From the NCBI RefSeq assembly GCF_021730395.1, contig NC_069361.1, positions 67,527,001 to 67,591,000 of the forward strand: DNA of 64,000 nucleotides, given 5' to 3'. Positions 1-13,341 of this stretch are shown here, one piece after another. The stretch's first letter is position 1. Each line of letters starts with the position of its first letter. The notes below the pieces were generated by a model that saw nothing but the letters and a program-made list of their open reading frames with translations, searched no databases and was not told where the DNA came from. The position numbers and the translations under genes are program-made. This stretch comes from Mercenaria mercenaria (lineage: Eukaryota; Mollusca; Bivalvia; Venerida; Veneridae).

Positions 1-1490
1 CTATCTGAAGCAAAATGGACAACTCTTGTATTGACCGTTTTTCAATGGTTTTAGGACATCCCCAATTATAGTCTGTACTAAAAGTATCCACATCTACATA
101 AATTCAATAGAATATAGTGTAAGTTTAGTCTACTTTCAACACTTTGAAAGAGCCTATACTGAACTTCCTTTTGTCTTTTAATAAAGTCAAAATCCAAGAC
201 TAGCCAAGAGTCTAAAACTAATGACAAAAATCTGAGTGAAAGAGAATGACATGCTCTTTATTATAAGCTTACCAAAACCATACCAAAAATGTACCTGAAA
301 GAAGATATTAAAGATTTTATAATGTAAACAAACCCCTACACCATTTTGCCATCAGTATTTTTCATTCATGAAAGCACTCAATTCAGGTGATACTTGTTGA
401 TATATTATAAATGAGAGGCCCTAACAAAAATTTTTTTCAGTTTGTGTAAGCAGTTTAAGTTGTAAATTAATGTTGGTATCTGAAGTTACCCGCTTACATT
501 GTTTACAAGAATAAATAAACACCTTGTAGTTTTTTAAGGGTAGTTGACCAGTAACGAAAATCATCAAAGTAATCTCCATAATATTATGCTTTTTCAGCAT
601 TTATTCAATTTTCATGGAAAACGATGATCGTGAGAGTTCCATCCAGAAAATGTTGAATTGCTAAAAATACATTGCAGAGTCAATACCTATCGCTACCTTA
701 AACTGTTGTGATTTCATTTGATGATAATGACTTTTTGTGTTACATTATTTGCAGCAAAGTACACCTGATAAGTACGAGAAAATTCTTCAAAATGACTTAA
801 ACATAAGAAACAATTCCAAAATGATCGATTGAAATGACGAATTTAACCAGTCTGGCTACGTTGTTACACAAACGTGATACCAATTTAACTTTTTTGTAAT
901 TTTTCATTGTTGGATATATACATTTTATGTTTTTAAAATTTAGTAAATAAATGTTCAGTAAGCCAATGTATCATCATTGGGGAGAATAAATAACTTTGGC
1001 TTAAAGATCAAATCTTAATAACGTTTCTTAATGTCGTAAAATTTCTTTAATGGAATTTATGCATTATTTTACTTTATTTTCATGCACTACCAAACTTTCT
1101 ATCAGGGCCTTACTACAACTTATAAAATAACTGTCAGTGTAAGCCATGAGAAAAGTGTGCATATTATATATTGAATACAATGAGATTTAAACAAATGTAG
1201 GTCATATTTTGTCTGCCTGATCAGTTGTTGTTAAAAGGACCTATTAGATTTTTCTTTCACTTTTGACCGATGTTTTATGTTGGCTTCAGTTTATTGGTCA
1301 ATTCAGAGTTGTTCCCCTTAGATTTTCTAGGGTAGCTACCATCTCTACCATTTAAATTCAAATGAAATTTGGTATTTACATCAACATGAAGTGGAAATGC
1401 GATATTGTCTGGGATCCCATGTCCAATTAATTTAATCAGTTTCCACAGTTCATCCGATTCAAATGGAACTTGATGATACATCATAAGCTA
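1..1490. other. AT-rich stretch, no gene seen
   Basis: I find no exon with coding character, no RNA gene and no clear repeat boundary here. A 69-codon reading frame on the minus strand near 1275-1484 has no recognisable family and no supporting splice structure, so I do not call it. Confidence 0.5.
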
Positions 1491-1494
1491 GGAG

Positions 1495-2560
1495 TGGTTA
1501 TGCGTTTCATATTCGGTTATTTTGGATCACTCGATGTACGTCGCCCGTTCGTCTGTCCATCCACGCCGGCTTCTTTGAACAAACATCTCTAAAGCCATAC
1601 AGTAGAATTTGCTAAAGCTTTGGCCTGTTTGTTTCTTGAAGAGCACTCTACCAAAGTTGTTCAAAGATTTTTTTTCATGCAGAACTGTGACTGCCACGGC
1701 AACGGAACAGAAATAGAAACTTTAAAAAAAATCTTATCAAAACCCACAGGCCGGATTTCAAAATAATTGGAAGAAATGTTCATTGGGTGATCTACCAAGA
1801 TTATTCAAACTTGTTCGATTCGTCGAAAAACAAGTCCGCTAGAGGGCATGTTCACTTTTTCCTACATGTATACATTGATCAGAACCTGCTTACCTGATTT
1901 CACAATATTTTCACAGAAATGTTTCCCATTGATCAAAAAACATAATTATTAAAGGGCGCGGTCACTTCCTCTATATTTACATAATGCGAGATTTTGAACT
2001 TATTTCACCCAAATGAGTGACCATTTACCAAAACTGATCATTTCCCAGCCCCATCCCCGTTTTTTTTTTCTCAAAACTTGGCCGCCAGAGTTCAAAATAA
2101 AAAAAAATCTCTAAATAGCTTCTCATAAACCGTTAGCCCTCACCGCAAACTGCAAACTGCTAGCCCGATATTGAAATACTCTACCGAGATTGTCACTTTT
2201 CCCAATATATATGTAATGGGAAGTTTGAAAGCCTTTTTAAAAGTCCTGGCACAATTCCGAAAACAAATCGAACAAAATTTCTTTGTTTGACCTTATTGTT
2301 CAAATTATTCCGAATCGCGAAAAATATGGCCGTCAGAGGTCATGTTCATTCTTTATATGCATATGATGGGGACATTAAAAATCTATCTTGTTTATACCGT
2401 ACCATTAAGTTCTTTGCAGACAATACAATAGTACATAATGATAAAAGAAATGGTTTTGTTTCCTATAAAAATCAGCCACTTCAGGAACATACGTTCATCA
2501 AAGCTTCTCAGATTATGTCTAAGTCATAGATTAGAATGAAATTATTCTATCTGAGATATT
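1495..2560. repeat. decayed repeat with spaced internal units
   Basis: The stretch opens with a GTCGCCCGTTCGTCTGTCC run typical of the start of many molluscan repeats. It then shows several loosely similar blocks spaced very roughly 100-200 bp apart, each carrying a 'gtcactttt/gtcatgttc' phrase followed by a run such as 'tatatgtaatgg'. This looks like an old copy of the same class of repeat as the array at 53.8-55.3 kb. No coding sequence is supported. Confidence 0.4.
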
Positions 2561-2613
2561 GACCAAAGATAAGATATGTTCGTGTCGACATAATTTAGAT
2601 AAAAGCATGTTAA

Positions 2614-3150
2614 GTATGGCATGTCAAACGTTGCTAAATTATGTATGTATGTTATTATTATTGTATGTTTGTTATTGTTATTCAATGTCGTGTCATTCAT
2701 ATTCTAAAATTTGCTATTGTTATTGTATATGTCGTTATTCTTATGGTATGTTCGTTATTCTTATGGTAAAAGTCATTATTGTTATTCTATATTTCGTTAT
2801 TCTTATTGTATCTTTGATATTGTTATTCAATGTCGTGTCGTTCATATTCTAAGTCTTACCATTGTTATTGTTTATGTCGTTATTCTTATTGTATGTTCGT
2901 TATTCTTATGGTAAAAGTCATTATTGTTATTCTATATTTCGTTATTCTTATTGTATCTTTGATATTGTTATTCAATGTCGTGTCATTCATATTCTAAGTG
3001 TTACCATTGTTATTCTATATGTCGTTATTCTTATTGTAGAATAACAAGAATGACTTTTAGAATATGAATGACAAGACATTCAATAACAATAACAAACATA
3101 CAATAATAATAACATACATATATAATTTAGCAACGTATGACATGCCATAG
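2614..3150. repeat. foldback element with internal tandem repeats
   Basis: The left arm (about 2614-2720) and the right arm (about 3043-3150) are reverse complements with few mismatches; both carry 'atggcatgtca..cgttgctaaatta'. Between the arms, a unit of about 150 bp built from GTTATTCTTAT phrases occurs about twice (near 2711 and 2862). Several overlapping reading frames of 60-97 codons cross it only because the repeat lacks stops; they are low-complexity Tyr/Cys/Ile/Val strings and not genes. Confidence 0.7.
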
Positions 3151-3159
3151 TAAAGTGTC

Positions 3160-3797
3160 ATATTTTATGGTTTGGTACTGCTATTGATTTTTCATAGGCT
3201 TCCAGTATAAGAAAAGCACTTCTGACAAAAAAATAGTAATTTTATATAGTCTATTTCTATCCGATTTTTACGATTTAATTTTTCTTCAAACATTTCAAAT
3301 CTACATTTGTACCCACATTGTCGAATGGCATTTAGAGGCAAAGTGCCCACTGACACTACTATTCTGACATATCTAATTCTAACAGGTTTTTTTTTCGGTG
3401 ATGGCAGATCTATGTCTGTTTGAATATGGCCTCGACAAACTCCTACTTAAAACAATAAATTAAAGAAACACTGCCTCTACACATTTTGTCTTATCGACTA
3501 TATAAATTTATGGCCATTCCCACTTTAACGTTACTGCGCCAAAACAATCCACTTCAAGCCACAGTGATTTGAGATATCCTGCAGTTTTGTTTGCGCTATT
3601 TATTTCATTTTATGAGCAAAACACACTATTCACACCATAAGAAAATAAACACCATATTTTATAGAATAAAACGACGGAAAAGCGTTGAAAAAGACGTTTA
3701 AACATTTTCCTACTATTAGAAATACATTTACGCATACAGCAAACATCCCGTACAAAAAAAATCAACTGAAACTTTCACGCTTGCAAATTAATTCATT
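3160..3797. other. AT-rich stretch, nothing recognised
   Basis: No exon, RNA gene or repeat boundary that I can support. Confidence 0.4.
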
Positions 3798-3978
3798 TGA
3801 GCAGCGCCATTAGAAAAACCAACATAGTGCATTTGCGACCAACATGGATCTATTCGCTAACTGTTTTTCTCATTGCAATAGGCTTTGAAAGCGAACAGCA
3901 TGGGTCCTGACCAGACTTCGCGGATGCGCAGGCTGGTCGCAAATGTACTATGTTGGTTTTCTCATGGCGCGGCTCATT
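3798..3978. mobile_element. hairpin MITE copy 1 (internally deleted)
   Basis: The copy begins near 'gagcagcgccat' and ends with 'ctcatggcgcggctca', its rough reverse complement. It belongs to the seven-copy palindromic family seen at 10.96, 25.1, 32.3, 47.9, 50.1 and 56.1 kb. This copy is about 180 bp rather than about 240 bp because part of the left arm is missing. Confidence 0.75.
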
Positions 3979-4970
3979 TCGTAGTTTAACATTTAGCAAT
4001 CGTAAATTTGTTTTTAAAGGTACGAGTTGGGGGCGGTTTGAGACGACGTTTGGAGAACGGCAATATTACTGGGCATTGCGCCGATCACTCTCTCCGGTGG
4101 CCATGGGTTTAAGCGTGCATGCCAGAGCGAAAAGGGTCCTAGGTACGGACTCGAGAGTGATTAGTTACGCCTTTTTTTCTGGGTAAAAACAAGCGGAAAA
4201 AATAAAATCGATTTGCTTCTGGGGCTATTATATGTTTGAAGACCTGTCTCGGAACTCGACATTGCCATTGGTCAATTTAAAAACCATGGTCGGAAAAAAA
4301 CGAATAAGGGATAAGTGTTTTGGACTGGTCTCCAAACGCAGATTTTAAACCTTGGGCCCAGTTAGCCCGCTAGGTAAAGTCCAGTGGTTAATTTTGTTTT
4401 AATCGATTCAAAAGAGGTTCGCACTAAAATGCACCCAAATGAAATACGAGATAGTGTTTCTCTGTTTATCCTTTCACGTTCAAAACAAATTTGCACCCAA
4501 ACTGACCTCTGCTCATTTGGCCCAGTTTGGCTATTTTGACATTTGTTTGACCATCGGTTTCAATAACTGATATATAGGAGATCTGTATATATCTAAAACG
4601 AAGGAAAGATATATGGATAAGTTGTGTAATAAAGGAATTGATAGGCACACACGACACCATACTTCAGAAGTGTCAACACTTCGTAATGACAGAGTAGCAC
4701 CCTGGTTGTTAACTTAGCAGATTAATATAATGTAAAATTTATCTGAAATATTTATTTGTATAATTATAATCATAACATTTATGTCACTTTGGGGGACCTG
4801 GATATAATACAGAAACAATTATTGATAAATTGATTTGACCATCAAAACAGAAATGATGCGACACTAACGGATAAAACCGCATGTACTGCGCATGCAAATA
4901 CGTTCACAAAACACTAATTACTGAAAATGCTGGTACACTAAGTGATTTTCAAAAACTATTGTATTTGTTC
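3979..4970. other. intergenic stretch, no gene seen
   Basis: Contains a slightly GC-richer patch (4020-4170) but no exon I can support. Open frames near 3950-4186 run out of the adjacent MITE and are not coding. Confidence 0.4.
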
Positions 4971-4977
4971 GAAGTGG

Positions 4978-4990
4978 CTATATAAATACA
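4978..4990 (+). promoter_or_regulatory. possible TATA box of the EGF membrane protein gene
   Basis: The sequence 'gctatataaatac' lies about 170 bp upstream of the start codon at 5157. It is a good TATA match, but the region is AT-rich, so chance occurrence is possible. The transcription start is not known. Confidence 0.35.
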
Positions 4991-5156
4991 TTAATAAATA
5001 AAGAACAGTTACTGTCTCACGAAATTCCTGCTTCAGGTAGCATGACGCGGCTAAAATATATTGACAAGAATGGATATGATTTCAAGCAAGCAGAATCATC
5101 ATCGGATGATGGAATACTAAAGTGAATTGTTGAATTTATTATTTTTGACATTAAAA

Positions 5157-8100
5157 ATGCGTAAAATTGCGGATCTTGATTTCATCATTGCAGTTTACTT
5201 TCTTGTGTTATGGACGGTTGGTGGTTGCAAATTTTTGGGTGGTACCGTATCGTGGATGGCTGTGCCACCGGGAAACAGAGTAAGTCTTTGAATTACTCAC
5301 GAGGACATTTGTCAGAACATAAGAAAATACTATAAAAGAGAATTTTTTAACAAAAAGTGAGGCCAAAATATTGGGCCACAATCAGAGGCTATATTATATA
5401 TAGAGGTAGAAATTTCTTCAATGATTTTAAACGTTTTTCGCTTTGCAGGTCCGGCTGACGTACAGGTTGTCTTGGCAAAGGGGCTCAGGACCTTGTGGGC
5501 CCGCCTGTGGGCAATCAGATGTTGGAAGGAAGGGATCAGTCTCGAGTCTGGAGCTATCAGCCCTGAAATGGGTCTCTATTACTGGAAACATCACCAAAAC
5601 GATAAATGACGTAAATTACGTCATGACGTCAATAAGCGTCAGAAACGTGACGGGATGGGAACAAGGCGAAGACGTTATTTTTATAGTAGGGCCATTCACT
5701 CAGCCGTTCATAGTTGCGTAAGTTACTATGACTAAGTAAAACTAATTCTGTTCCGAAACGGAAATTAATCTTTATGTTCAGTGAGTTAGGTAGGCGTACT
5801 GTACCATTATACACAATAAACAATGCAAAATAATAGTGACTGGAAAAGATATGAAACTCGAGTATCATGATTGCTTTTTTAAAAAGACCGCAAAATCAAA
5901 ATTATAACTAAGATGAGCAAATATCTAAATGATACGGAAAACAAGAAAACGCATGTAAACAGAAAATAAGCCTGCTTTGCTTTGACGGCTAGTCCAGTGT
6001 GGTTTCTACCCGTCCAAACGCTTACAGAATAGCATTCAGTCCTTACATACTTACATGTTTACAGTAGCTTTCAACTTGCTTTCCATGGATATCAGAAAAT
6101 CAAAATAAATATCAGGAATTCGATCTTTTCAACATCTAAACAGGACAGCCAGAACATTAAATTGTAATTCGCCTTCCGATAAAAATACAATTCTTGTGTG
6201 TTTGTTTTGTTTAAAATATCTTTTAATCCAGATTAAACATTCAGTTTTGATCTTTACCGTCTAAAAATTAGTTTTAGCTATGTTTAAACCTTCTTTTTGA
6301 AATTTTGGTGTCCAATCTTGAAGATTTTTCTTTTCTAACGTCGTCATTTTTTCATGTTTTCTTTCTGCAAATGATGTCAGATCGCGCGTGAAAAGCCGCT
6401 CTTGATATCATTACACAAATATTATTTATACGAAAATAAACGAATTTTTATTCTCAAACAAACCATATTTATTTTCAGTCTTTCAAGTATTCCGTGGATA
6501 TATTCACGTCACCATACTAACAGATCTAGTTTAGGATATATGGAAACATACATTGATACACGAAAAAGAAACGATACCGGAAAGCCAAACAACAGTCCAT
6601 ATACGTCATTTCCTTCATATATTGGGTATTTTTTGTTTTTTAAATTAAACTCCATGATCCACTTGAGTCTGTTTCTCAACCCGATCTGTAGCAATTTTAA
6701 AGACCATGCAATTTTGAAAGGCCCTTCTCGTGAGTTGATATTTGAAGCTTTAGTTTTTTGTTAGTGACGGCTACATAAAAGACAATCAAGAGGTACATTG
6801 TTTATGTAGTTATTTGACGAAATAGTGTCGTTCTCGATTTACAGTGGGTGTGGTGAAGCCGTCTTTACTTATGGAGTGGTTAAAATGATGAAATATTAAA
6901 TTTGCAGTGTGTCAAATTAGGTTTATCAAATAAATTGTGACGTCGATAACAAGTCAGTAAACATGCTAGGTCCGATAATGGGACCGTGAATTTTTTTTGT
7001 ATATTGAGAGCTTTACAGTAATATAAAAGCTAACAACCAACTTTATCTAATTTTGTGTAAACCATACATTTTACTTTCAGAATACCGTTTGCTTGCACCA
7101 GTCATGTGAAATTTCCGGTTGAAGACCCGGAAGTGGACAATGTACGATGTCGTCTGGCTACAGCGTCTGAGTGTGCCGGGGCTTGCACAAATGTACCAGA
7201 GAACTCTGTATGGGTAGACAAGGTTAGTTTTATGCGTTTTATTATTTACTGAATAGGTTGATGTGAGAGGCACGTACTGAGTTTAGGATTTTCCTATTCA
7301 CATTTAGTTGTATCAGGTCCGGGAAAAGGTAGCACAATAATTTATTTTCATATATTTTCGCGTGTTGTTTCTGTCAAAAATACACACCATTTGATGAATT
7401 GAAAATAAGTTTTATTTCCTTGAAATTCTTTGATGTGAGTCAAAAGGATACACGAACCTAACCTTGTAAACAACGTACATTTGTTAGGAATGCAATTCTC
7501 TTGACGGTAACGCTACCATTTGCAATACAGCATACATTTGATAGCACCGCATCCTTGTGTCGTCAAGTTTAGCAACAAATGTATTTCACTCCTAGTAAAC
7601 GATCAGTACTTGGCTTATCGCTTGCAGGTAAACTGTACCTTGACGATCAAAGCTTACAAATCTACGGGTTACAAGAAGGATTCTGTTTACAGACTGACAT
7701 TGGTAGCAGAAGACTTTCCGGAATCTACGATCACCATGGGAACGGAGGTATTCACCCGCAGAGATAGTCTTAGCAGGATTCCGATACAGGTTTTATGCTT
7801 CTTTAATTTACTACGAATCATTTGGTAAAAAGAACACATTGGTTTTAACAAAAAATCATACAAATTTAAGAAAATATTAGAAATAATTATTTGTGTCATT
7901 TATAGATAAGTGTTATTTACCATCACATGATATCATGATGTAATAAATCTTGTAGATGAAAGAGCTGCTTTCAATTGAAAATAGTTATTAATCTATATGC
8001 ATTGATCACTTACAGTAGCACTGATTCCTATAACATATATCTTGAGTAGTATGCCGATCACAGAATCATAAACCATGAATGATAACAAGAACAACACAAC

Positions 8101-11100
8101 AAAGAAAAAAAAAACGCAGCTATTTCATCATCCAAACAATACTTGTCAATGGATCTGAAAAAAAAAATGTTTCTTAAGTCCTCTGTCACCCCAGTTTCAT
8201 TTGTGAAAGTGTCATATACTTTAGCTGGTACTTGTGTTAAGAAACACAGAGACATTGTTACTAACACAATGTTTACACTTTGTAGGTTACACTTCGAGTA
8301 CTCGATGGGTCGTGCAATGAAAAGAAACACCACTTGACGTTTGTGAGACCAACACTGCCAAACCTCTCAAGGTCATCGTTTGGAATACCGGAAATCATCC
8401 GCCACCTTCCGGTAGCGGCAGGGTTTTACCTGGAGGCAAGAGATGCGCAAAATATAAAGTATGTTTCACGTATTTTCAAAAAACAAAAAGCTTGAAACTT
8501 GTTCGATTTTAAATTGTTCAAAGGAAATTTCGTTTTGCCTTTTTGCAGACATAGTAATGACTATAAAAATGTCCAGTTTGAACAACCATAAAAAATTATG
8601 TAGATTTTATGCTCAGCTAAGCCATTGAATAAGTGTCTTTTTCTAATGACTCTAAAATCATATTAAGCTGTATTTTCTTTCAAGTCATGGAACCATGAAA
8701 GCTATCCTATAAACAATAAAAAGGTAATCTTTTGAAATTGGCAATTTGACAACCATTGTTTGATTCGCTGGATTCGTTTAAGGGTTGTCGTGAATGCCTC
8801 CTTTATTGTGCAAACTCCAAGTACATGTTACATTAGTTTATATTTTAAAAAAATATCTTGAATCATAAAGTTAAATGCATACTATTTGACTATAACAGCG
8901 AGACAGAGGTTATAATGAGCGGCCCGATGTATTTGAACCACTCTTATTTCCCGGACGACCAGAGTATTGTCTTAAACAGAACTAATGTCGTCAGGGTCGG
9001 GGTTAAATGGCGGCCCCATTTCCCAAATCAGATCGGGAATCAACAGTTCTGCGTATGGGGTGTGGACATGCATGGGTAGGCTGAGCATTTATGCTTTTAT
9101 TTCAAATACGGTGAATTACGCAATAATATTTTTGTGTTTATGTCATTGTTTATCCACCATTCATTCGGAGTGGTAAAACGAGTTTGAACTAACAGAATTT
9201 CGAGGGAAATGTATCACGTACTAGGACAGAATAAAATTACCGACTTGGCATTCAGTTCCATGATAATGTAGAAATAGTTAAATCAATGTTAAACAGATAC
9301 TAGTTGATCAAAGAGATTCAATTCTGTGAAAATAAAACAAAATTTTATGATGTATAGTCAGTTTAAACAAGCAGGCAGTTTAACTATGAGACATTCCTTG
9401 CTGTTCGCAATCCTGGGGAAAAAAACACTTTTTATAATTGTAGGATCACGACGGGCCCGAGATGTGTGACTAGTATTGTTGGCGGTAAGAACTCTGCTTT
9501 TATTAGAGCTGAAACTTACAAACTCGTGGAATGACTATTTCCAAACTATTCTATGGTGCTTTTTCTGTAATCGGCAGTTAATAAGATTGTAACACTTTCA
9601 TATTGAAGAAAATCCTAACCTGCTTATAAAGTATCGACTAACGTAGTCATGTTTTGTCTCTAGCCAATATTAACCTTTTCTGTTTTTGTGTTTTTATAGA
9701 TGACGGCGATCATTGTGCCTCAGGAACGGTGACCTGTGACAATAATGGCACGTGCATAAATGTTTTCAAAGTTTCCGAGGAGAAATGTGTCTGTGCACCG
9801 GGATATAAGTCTACAAACTGCTCACAAGGTAAAATATGGATGACATACTGTTTACATATCGAGGGCTGAACGCCAAACTATTGTATATTGTTCTTAATTT
9901 ATATACAATAGTTTCGTGGTCAGCGTTCGAAATTTTGTTTTAGAAGTTGTTCTTCAAAATATGGATTGCAAAAATCTTTGTTACTTTCTTTTGCCATAGA
10001 TTCAGATCCCTGAAACTTAACCTGAAAATATTTGCCAACACTATTCCCATTGATACCATAATTCTAGACGAAGTTTGCCAAATACAGATTGCAAAAGTCT
10101 TTCTCACCTACTGTTTAGTTTATACTAATTTATTTTAGCTCGATTGTAATGAAAGCTTTAAGCTTATTTGAACCACTCTCGAGTCCGCTTCAGTTTCAGA
10201 CCAATATCTCTAAAATAAGGTTTTCAAAACGTTTTGTCATTAATTCACAATAGTTTCAGACGAAGTTGTATAAAATATTGACTTCTAAATTCTCTGTCAT
10301 CCCTCGCAGACTACAAATAAAATGTAAATACGAATATATAAGAAATCGAAAGTATAAATTCATTTGACTTAGCATAATTAATACTTTACTGAAATTAAAG
10401 TTTATCAATTTAAATCAGGGTGTAATGATTATATTGAACCTTTTCAAAGCAGTGAGACAGACTTTTTACAGTAGTTGCATATATATATACATACATTATA
10501 ATAAGCCTCTGTATTTGATAGAATAATTATCGTAAGAAATAAAATTACAGGCTTCCATAAGGTTGAAAGGTGACAACAAATTTCGTTTCCATTTATCTTT
10601 TGAACAGTTGTGTAGCCGTTTCTGTTGAAACAGTTCTGAGGAAAATTATATAATAATATCTAAGTTTTCATTTTTTTCTGTTTGTCAGCTTTACGTTGCT
10701 ACGACAACCCGTGTGAAAACAATGGAACATGTATAGACAGAACTAATAGAGTTCTTTGTCAGTGTCAAAAAGGTGAGATAAAGATTCACAATATTCTTAA
10801 AATTACACCATATCCCAGAAATATTTTGTATCTTGGTATCTTATTTTGAGATTTTTAAAAAAGTAGAAAACACTACGTAATTCAATTCCATATGAACGTA
10901 GTGTAGCAAAATGGACTTGTATAATGAAGATGACGTCCTAAGAATATCAACATTAATTGAGCTGCGCCATGAGAAACCAACATAGTTCATTTTCGACCAG
11001 GATGGATCCGCACAGTCTGGTCAGGATCCGTGCTGTTCGCTTTCAAAGCCTATTACAGTTACAGAAGCCGATAGCGAACTGCATGGATTCTGATCAGACT

Positions 11101-12349
11101 GCGCGGATGCGTAGGCTGGTCTGAATCCATGCTGGTCGCAAATGTACTATGGCGCGACTAAAGTCATTTATGGTATATTATTGTATTTTGCCACTTACAA
11201 ATCGTAAATCTAATTTTAAATCTGAATTTTAGACTATGCTGGCGTTCTGTGTGAATATAAAGTCGACATGTGTGTCCAAAGTCCATGTCTTAATGGTGGC
11301 ACATGTTTAGATGTGAACAACACTTATAAATGTCTTTGCACTTCAAGCTATACTGGACAAGTTTGTGAACGTAAGTACAGCTGTACTAGTACAGCCAACC
11401 CTGTCGAAAAAATATCACAACTATATTGGGTGTTTAGAAATGTCATCAATTTCTTAACCCCGTGACTTACAACTATACCTTCTTATACATAAAACATAAC
11501 AATTATTCTTTTTCGTAAGGGTAGTTTTTATAGACAGGTGTGCCGTTTTTATAGACACAAAGCAAATGTTAAAAATGTCATGTTTGTGGTTTTGACTGGA
11601 CATTTTGTAAAATAAATGCTAATCTCTGAAGTATTGAAGTTTCGGGGAACAATGGTTCTTCGGTGCCTCAAGATAAAACTAGAAATTTAAAACGCTCTCT
11701 TGTCCCAGCAGAGCTTCCATACCAAAGGCTATGATGATTGGTGAACAGGGGACTTGTATTTATAGTAAAGCAAAGTTATGTGCTGGAAGCGTTATCTCAT
11801 GCTTCAGATAAAACGACTGCCACGCTAGAGGTCGCTTTGCAACTTTTTTTTATCAGTAGGAAGCTATGTTGTTGCTTCAAATCTTAATTATTTATCTCAA
11901 ACGGTTAAAAAAGTACTGCAGATATTGGTATATAACGTATCTTGGCATTTTTGGAACCCCATATTTTTTATATTTCAGATCAAAAGCAGTTGAAGTCGGA
12001 GGTAAGTTCCAGTATATTTCTAGCACTCAAGATAATGACGATTATGTAAATTACCTCAAGATGCTCTTTGTAAATGTTCCACCTAATTTTAAGACAAAAA
12101 CTTTGTAAACATTGGACTGTTTATTCAATTATTATAATATCAACTTCTATTTTTTTTCAGTCAAAGGGCTCGGAAGACGCATTTTTGTGGTTGCTCTTAC
12201 CAATAATTATTGGCATTGTTGCGACCGTTACCTTAGTAACCAGTAGCTTCCTTGTTATAACGGGTGTAAGCAAAAAGCCTCCCAGGAAACCTTCCAAAGT
12301 GAAACCAAATGACAATAACAACAGAATAATGTCAATTGAGGACTGGTAG
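5157..12349 (+). CDS. type I membrane protein with three EGF-like repeats (549 aa, 12 exons)
   Basis: Exons: 5157-5279, 5449-5717, 7081-7222, 7628-7789, 8286-8458, 8899-9075, 9444-9484, 9700-9828, 10689-10772, 11233-11370, 11979-12001, 12161-12349. Every junction is GT-AG and the phases agree, giving 550 codons including TAG. Residues 1-24 form a signal peptide (hydrophobic IIAVYFLVLW). The ectodomain (about 25-360) opens with GGTVSWMAVPPGNR, contains an RLSWQRG segment, two cysteine-rich stretches and DFPESTITMG and TLRVLDGSC segments; I associate such ectodomains with lineage-expanded invertebrate surface proteins but cannot name the domain. Three six-cysteine EGF-like repeats follow at about 363-405, 406-443 and 444-479, mostly on phase 1 exons. 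A helix at about 494-521 crosses the membrane, leaving a basic tail of about 28 residues ending in EDW. There are at least seven N-glycosylation sequons. Function is unknown; a cell-surface receptor or adhesion role is inference. Confidence 0.85.
6070..6440. repeat. dispersed repeat arm within intron 2
   Basis: About 370 bp here resembles 63365-63710: both contain 'atcagaaaatcaaaata', a 'gacatctaaa' or 'caacatctaaa' phrase, 'ttttgatcttt.ccgtc' and 'gaaattttggtgtccaat' or a close variant. The 63-kb locus has this segment in two opposed copies forming a foldback, so this is probably a solo arm of the same element. Confidence 0.6.
10958..11165. mobile_element. hairpin MITE copy 2 (intron 9)
   Basis: Palindromic element from 'gagctgcgccatgagaaa' to 'actatggcgcgac' in the intron between the second and third EGF-coding exons. 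The arms carry the 'gatccatgctggtcgc'-type motifs of the family; the right end is shortened. Confidence 0.75.
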
Positions 12350-12402
12350 CAATTCTGAACCGATCGGTTCTGAAAACGCTTGTTTTAAATTGTATAAATT
12401 AA

Positions 12403-12412
12403 AATAAATAAA
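12403..12412 (+). terminator. polyadenylation signals of the EGF membrane protein gene
   Basis: Two overlapping AATAAA hexamers lie 54 and 58 bp after the stop codon at 12349. They give a plausible short 3' UTR and support the last-exon call. Confidence 0.6.
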
Positions 12413-12702
12413 ATTGTCTCCCATTTTGAACATGAGCTGCAAATGTCAGTTTTGATAGCTTAATCAATTTTGATCTGTTTTTTATTTGAATAAAACATTT
12501 GGCATGTGATGGTTCATATTTTTTGCAATATAACAGTTCGCATTTATCATTTGACAGTTGGTATCTGTCCTTAAGAATCAGCAATAACATTCTAGACCGA
12601 TAACCTTGTAATTATCATAGTGCATATAGTCCCTACTTCATAAATCATACTTAAACTAAAGTTAGAATGCTTAAAGCATTTGTCCATTTCATAATTATGA
12701 AA

Positions 12703-13283
12703 GGCCGGTGCGCCATGCAAATTGCCAAATGCCAAATACATAATATCTAATGCTAAATGCCAGTTACAGTATGCTAAATGCTAAATGCTAAATGCTAAAT
12801 GCTCAATGTCAAATAACTTATGCTTAATGCTAAATGCTAATCGTCAAATTCTTTAACTTTATGAATTAATGATTTATATTTCTTAACTTCATGAATGAAT
12901 CTTTTAAATATACAAGACATATGATATTCTACCAGTCTGACTTGAAACAAGAAAATGTTCTACCGGCCACGAGAACATTGGACCGGAACTGTTTACTCTT
13001 AAAATATTTGAAAAAGTTTTTAATAGAGATAAATTTATGTAACAAAGGTCATGACTATTTAAAGGACGGATTCATACAATGATATATTCAATTCTTTTTT
13101 TAAATAAGCACTTAGCAATTAGCATTTGGAATTTATTGTTTCGCATTATTCAGTTAACAATTAGCATTTATCGTTTAACAATTACCGTTTAACTGTCATT
13201 ATTTGACATTAAGCATTTGGCAAATAACATTATTATTAACTATTTATCATTTAGCAGTTGGCAGTTAGCATAGCACACCGCCC
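12703..13283. mobile_element. foldback element rich in 'atgctaa' heptamers
   Basis: The left end reads 'ggccggtgcgccatgcaaattgcc' in phrases and the right end is its imperfect reverse complement ('tagcacaccgccc'). Just inside the left end are repeated 'gctaaat' heptamers (12774-12810, 12823-12840), and inside the right end are their reverse complements ('atttagca', 'agcatttgg'). It looks like a non-autonomous foldback with subterminal repeats. The frame at 12891-13082 in the middle shows no family features. Confidence 0.6.
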
Positions 13284-13340
13284 TTCCATAGATAATAAAG
13301 AAAATGGTAAAGTTATACACTGAATGTCATTTTTTTTCGG

Positions 13341-13341
<1 letters not shown>

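Noticed and set aside
2559-3044. Small membrane protein genes rich in Tyr, Val and Cys
   Set aside because: Frames cross the foldback and its tandem units and duplicate with them.
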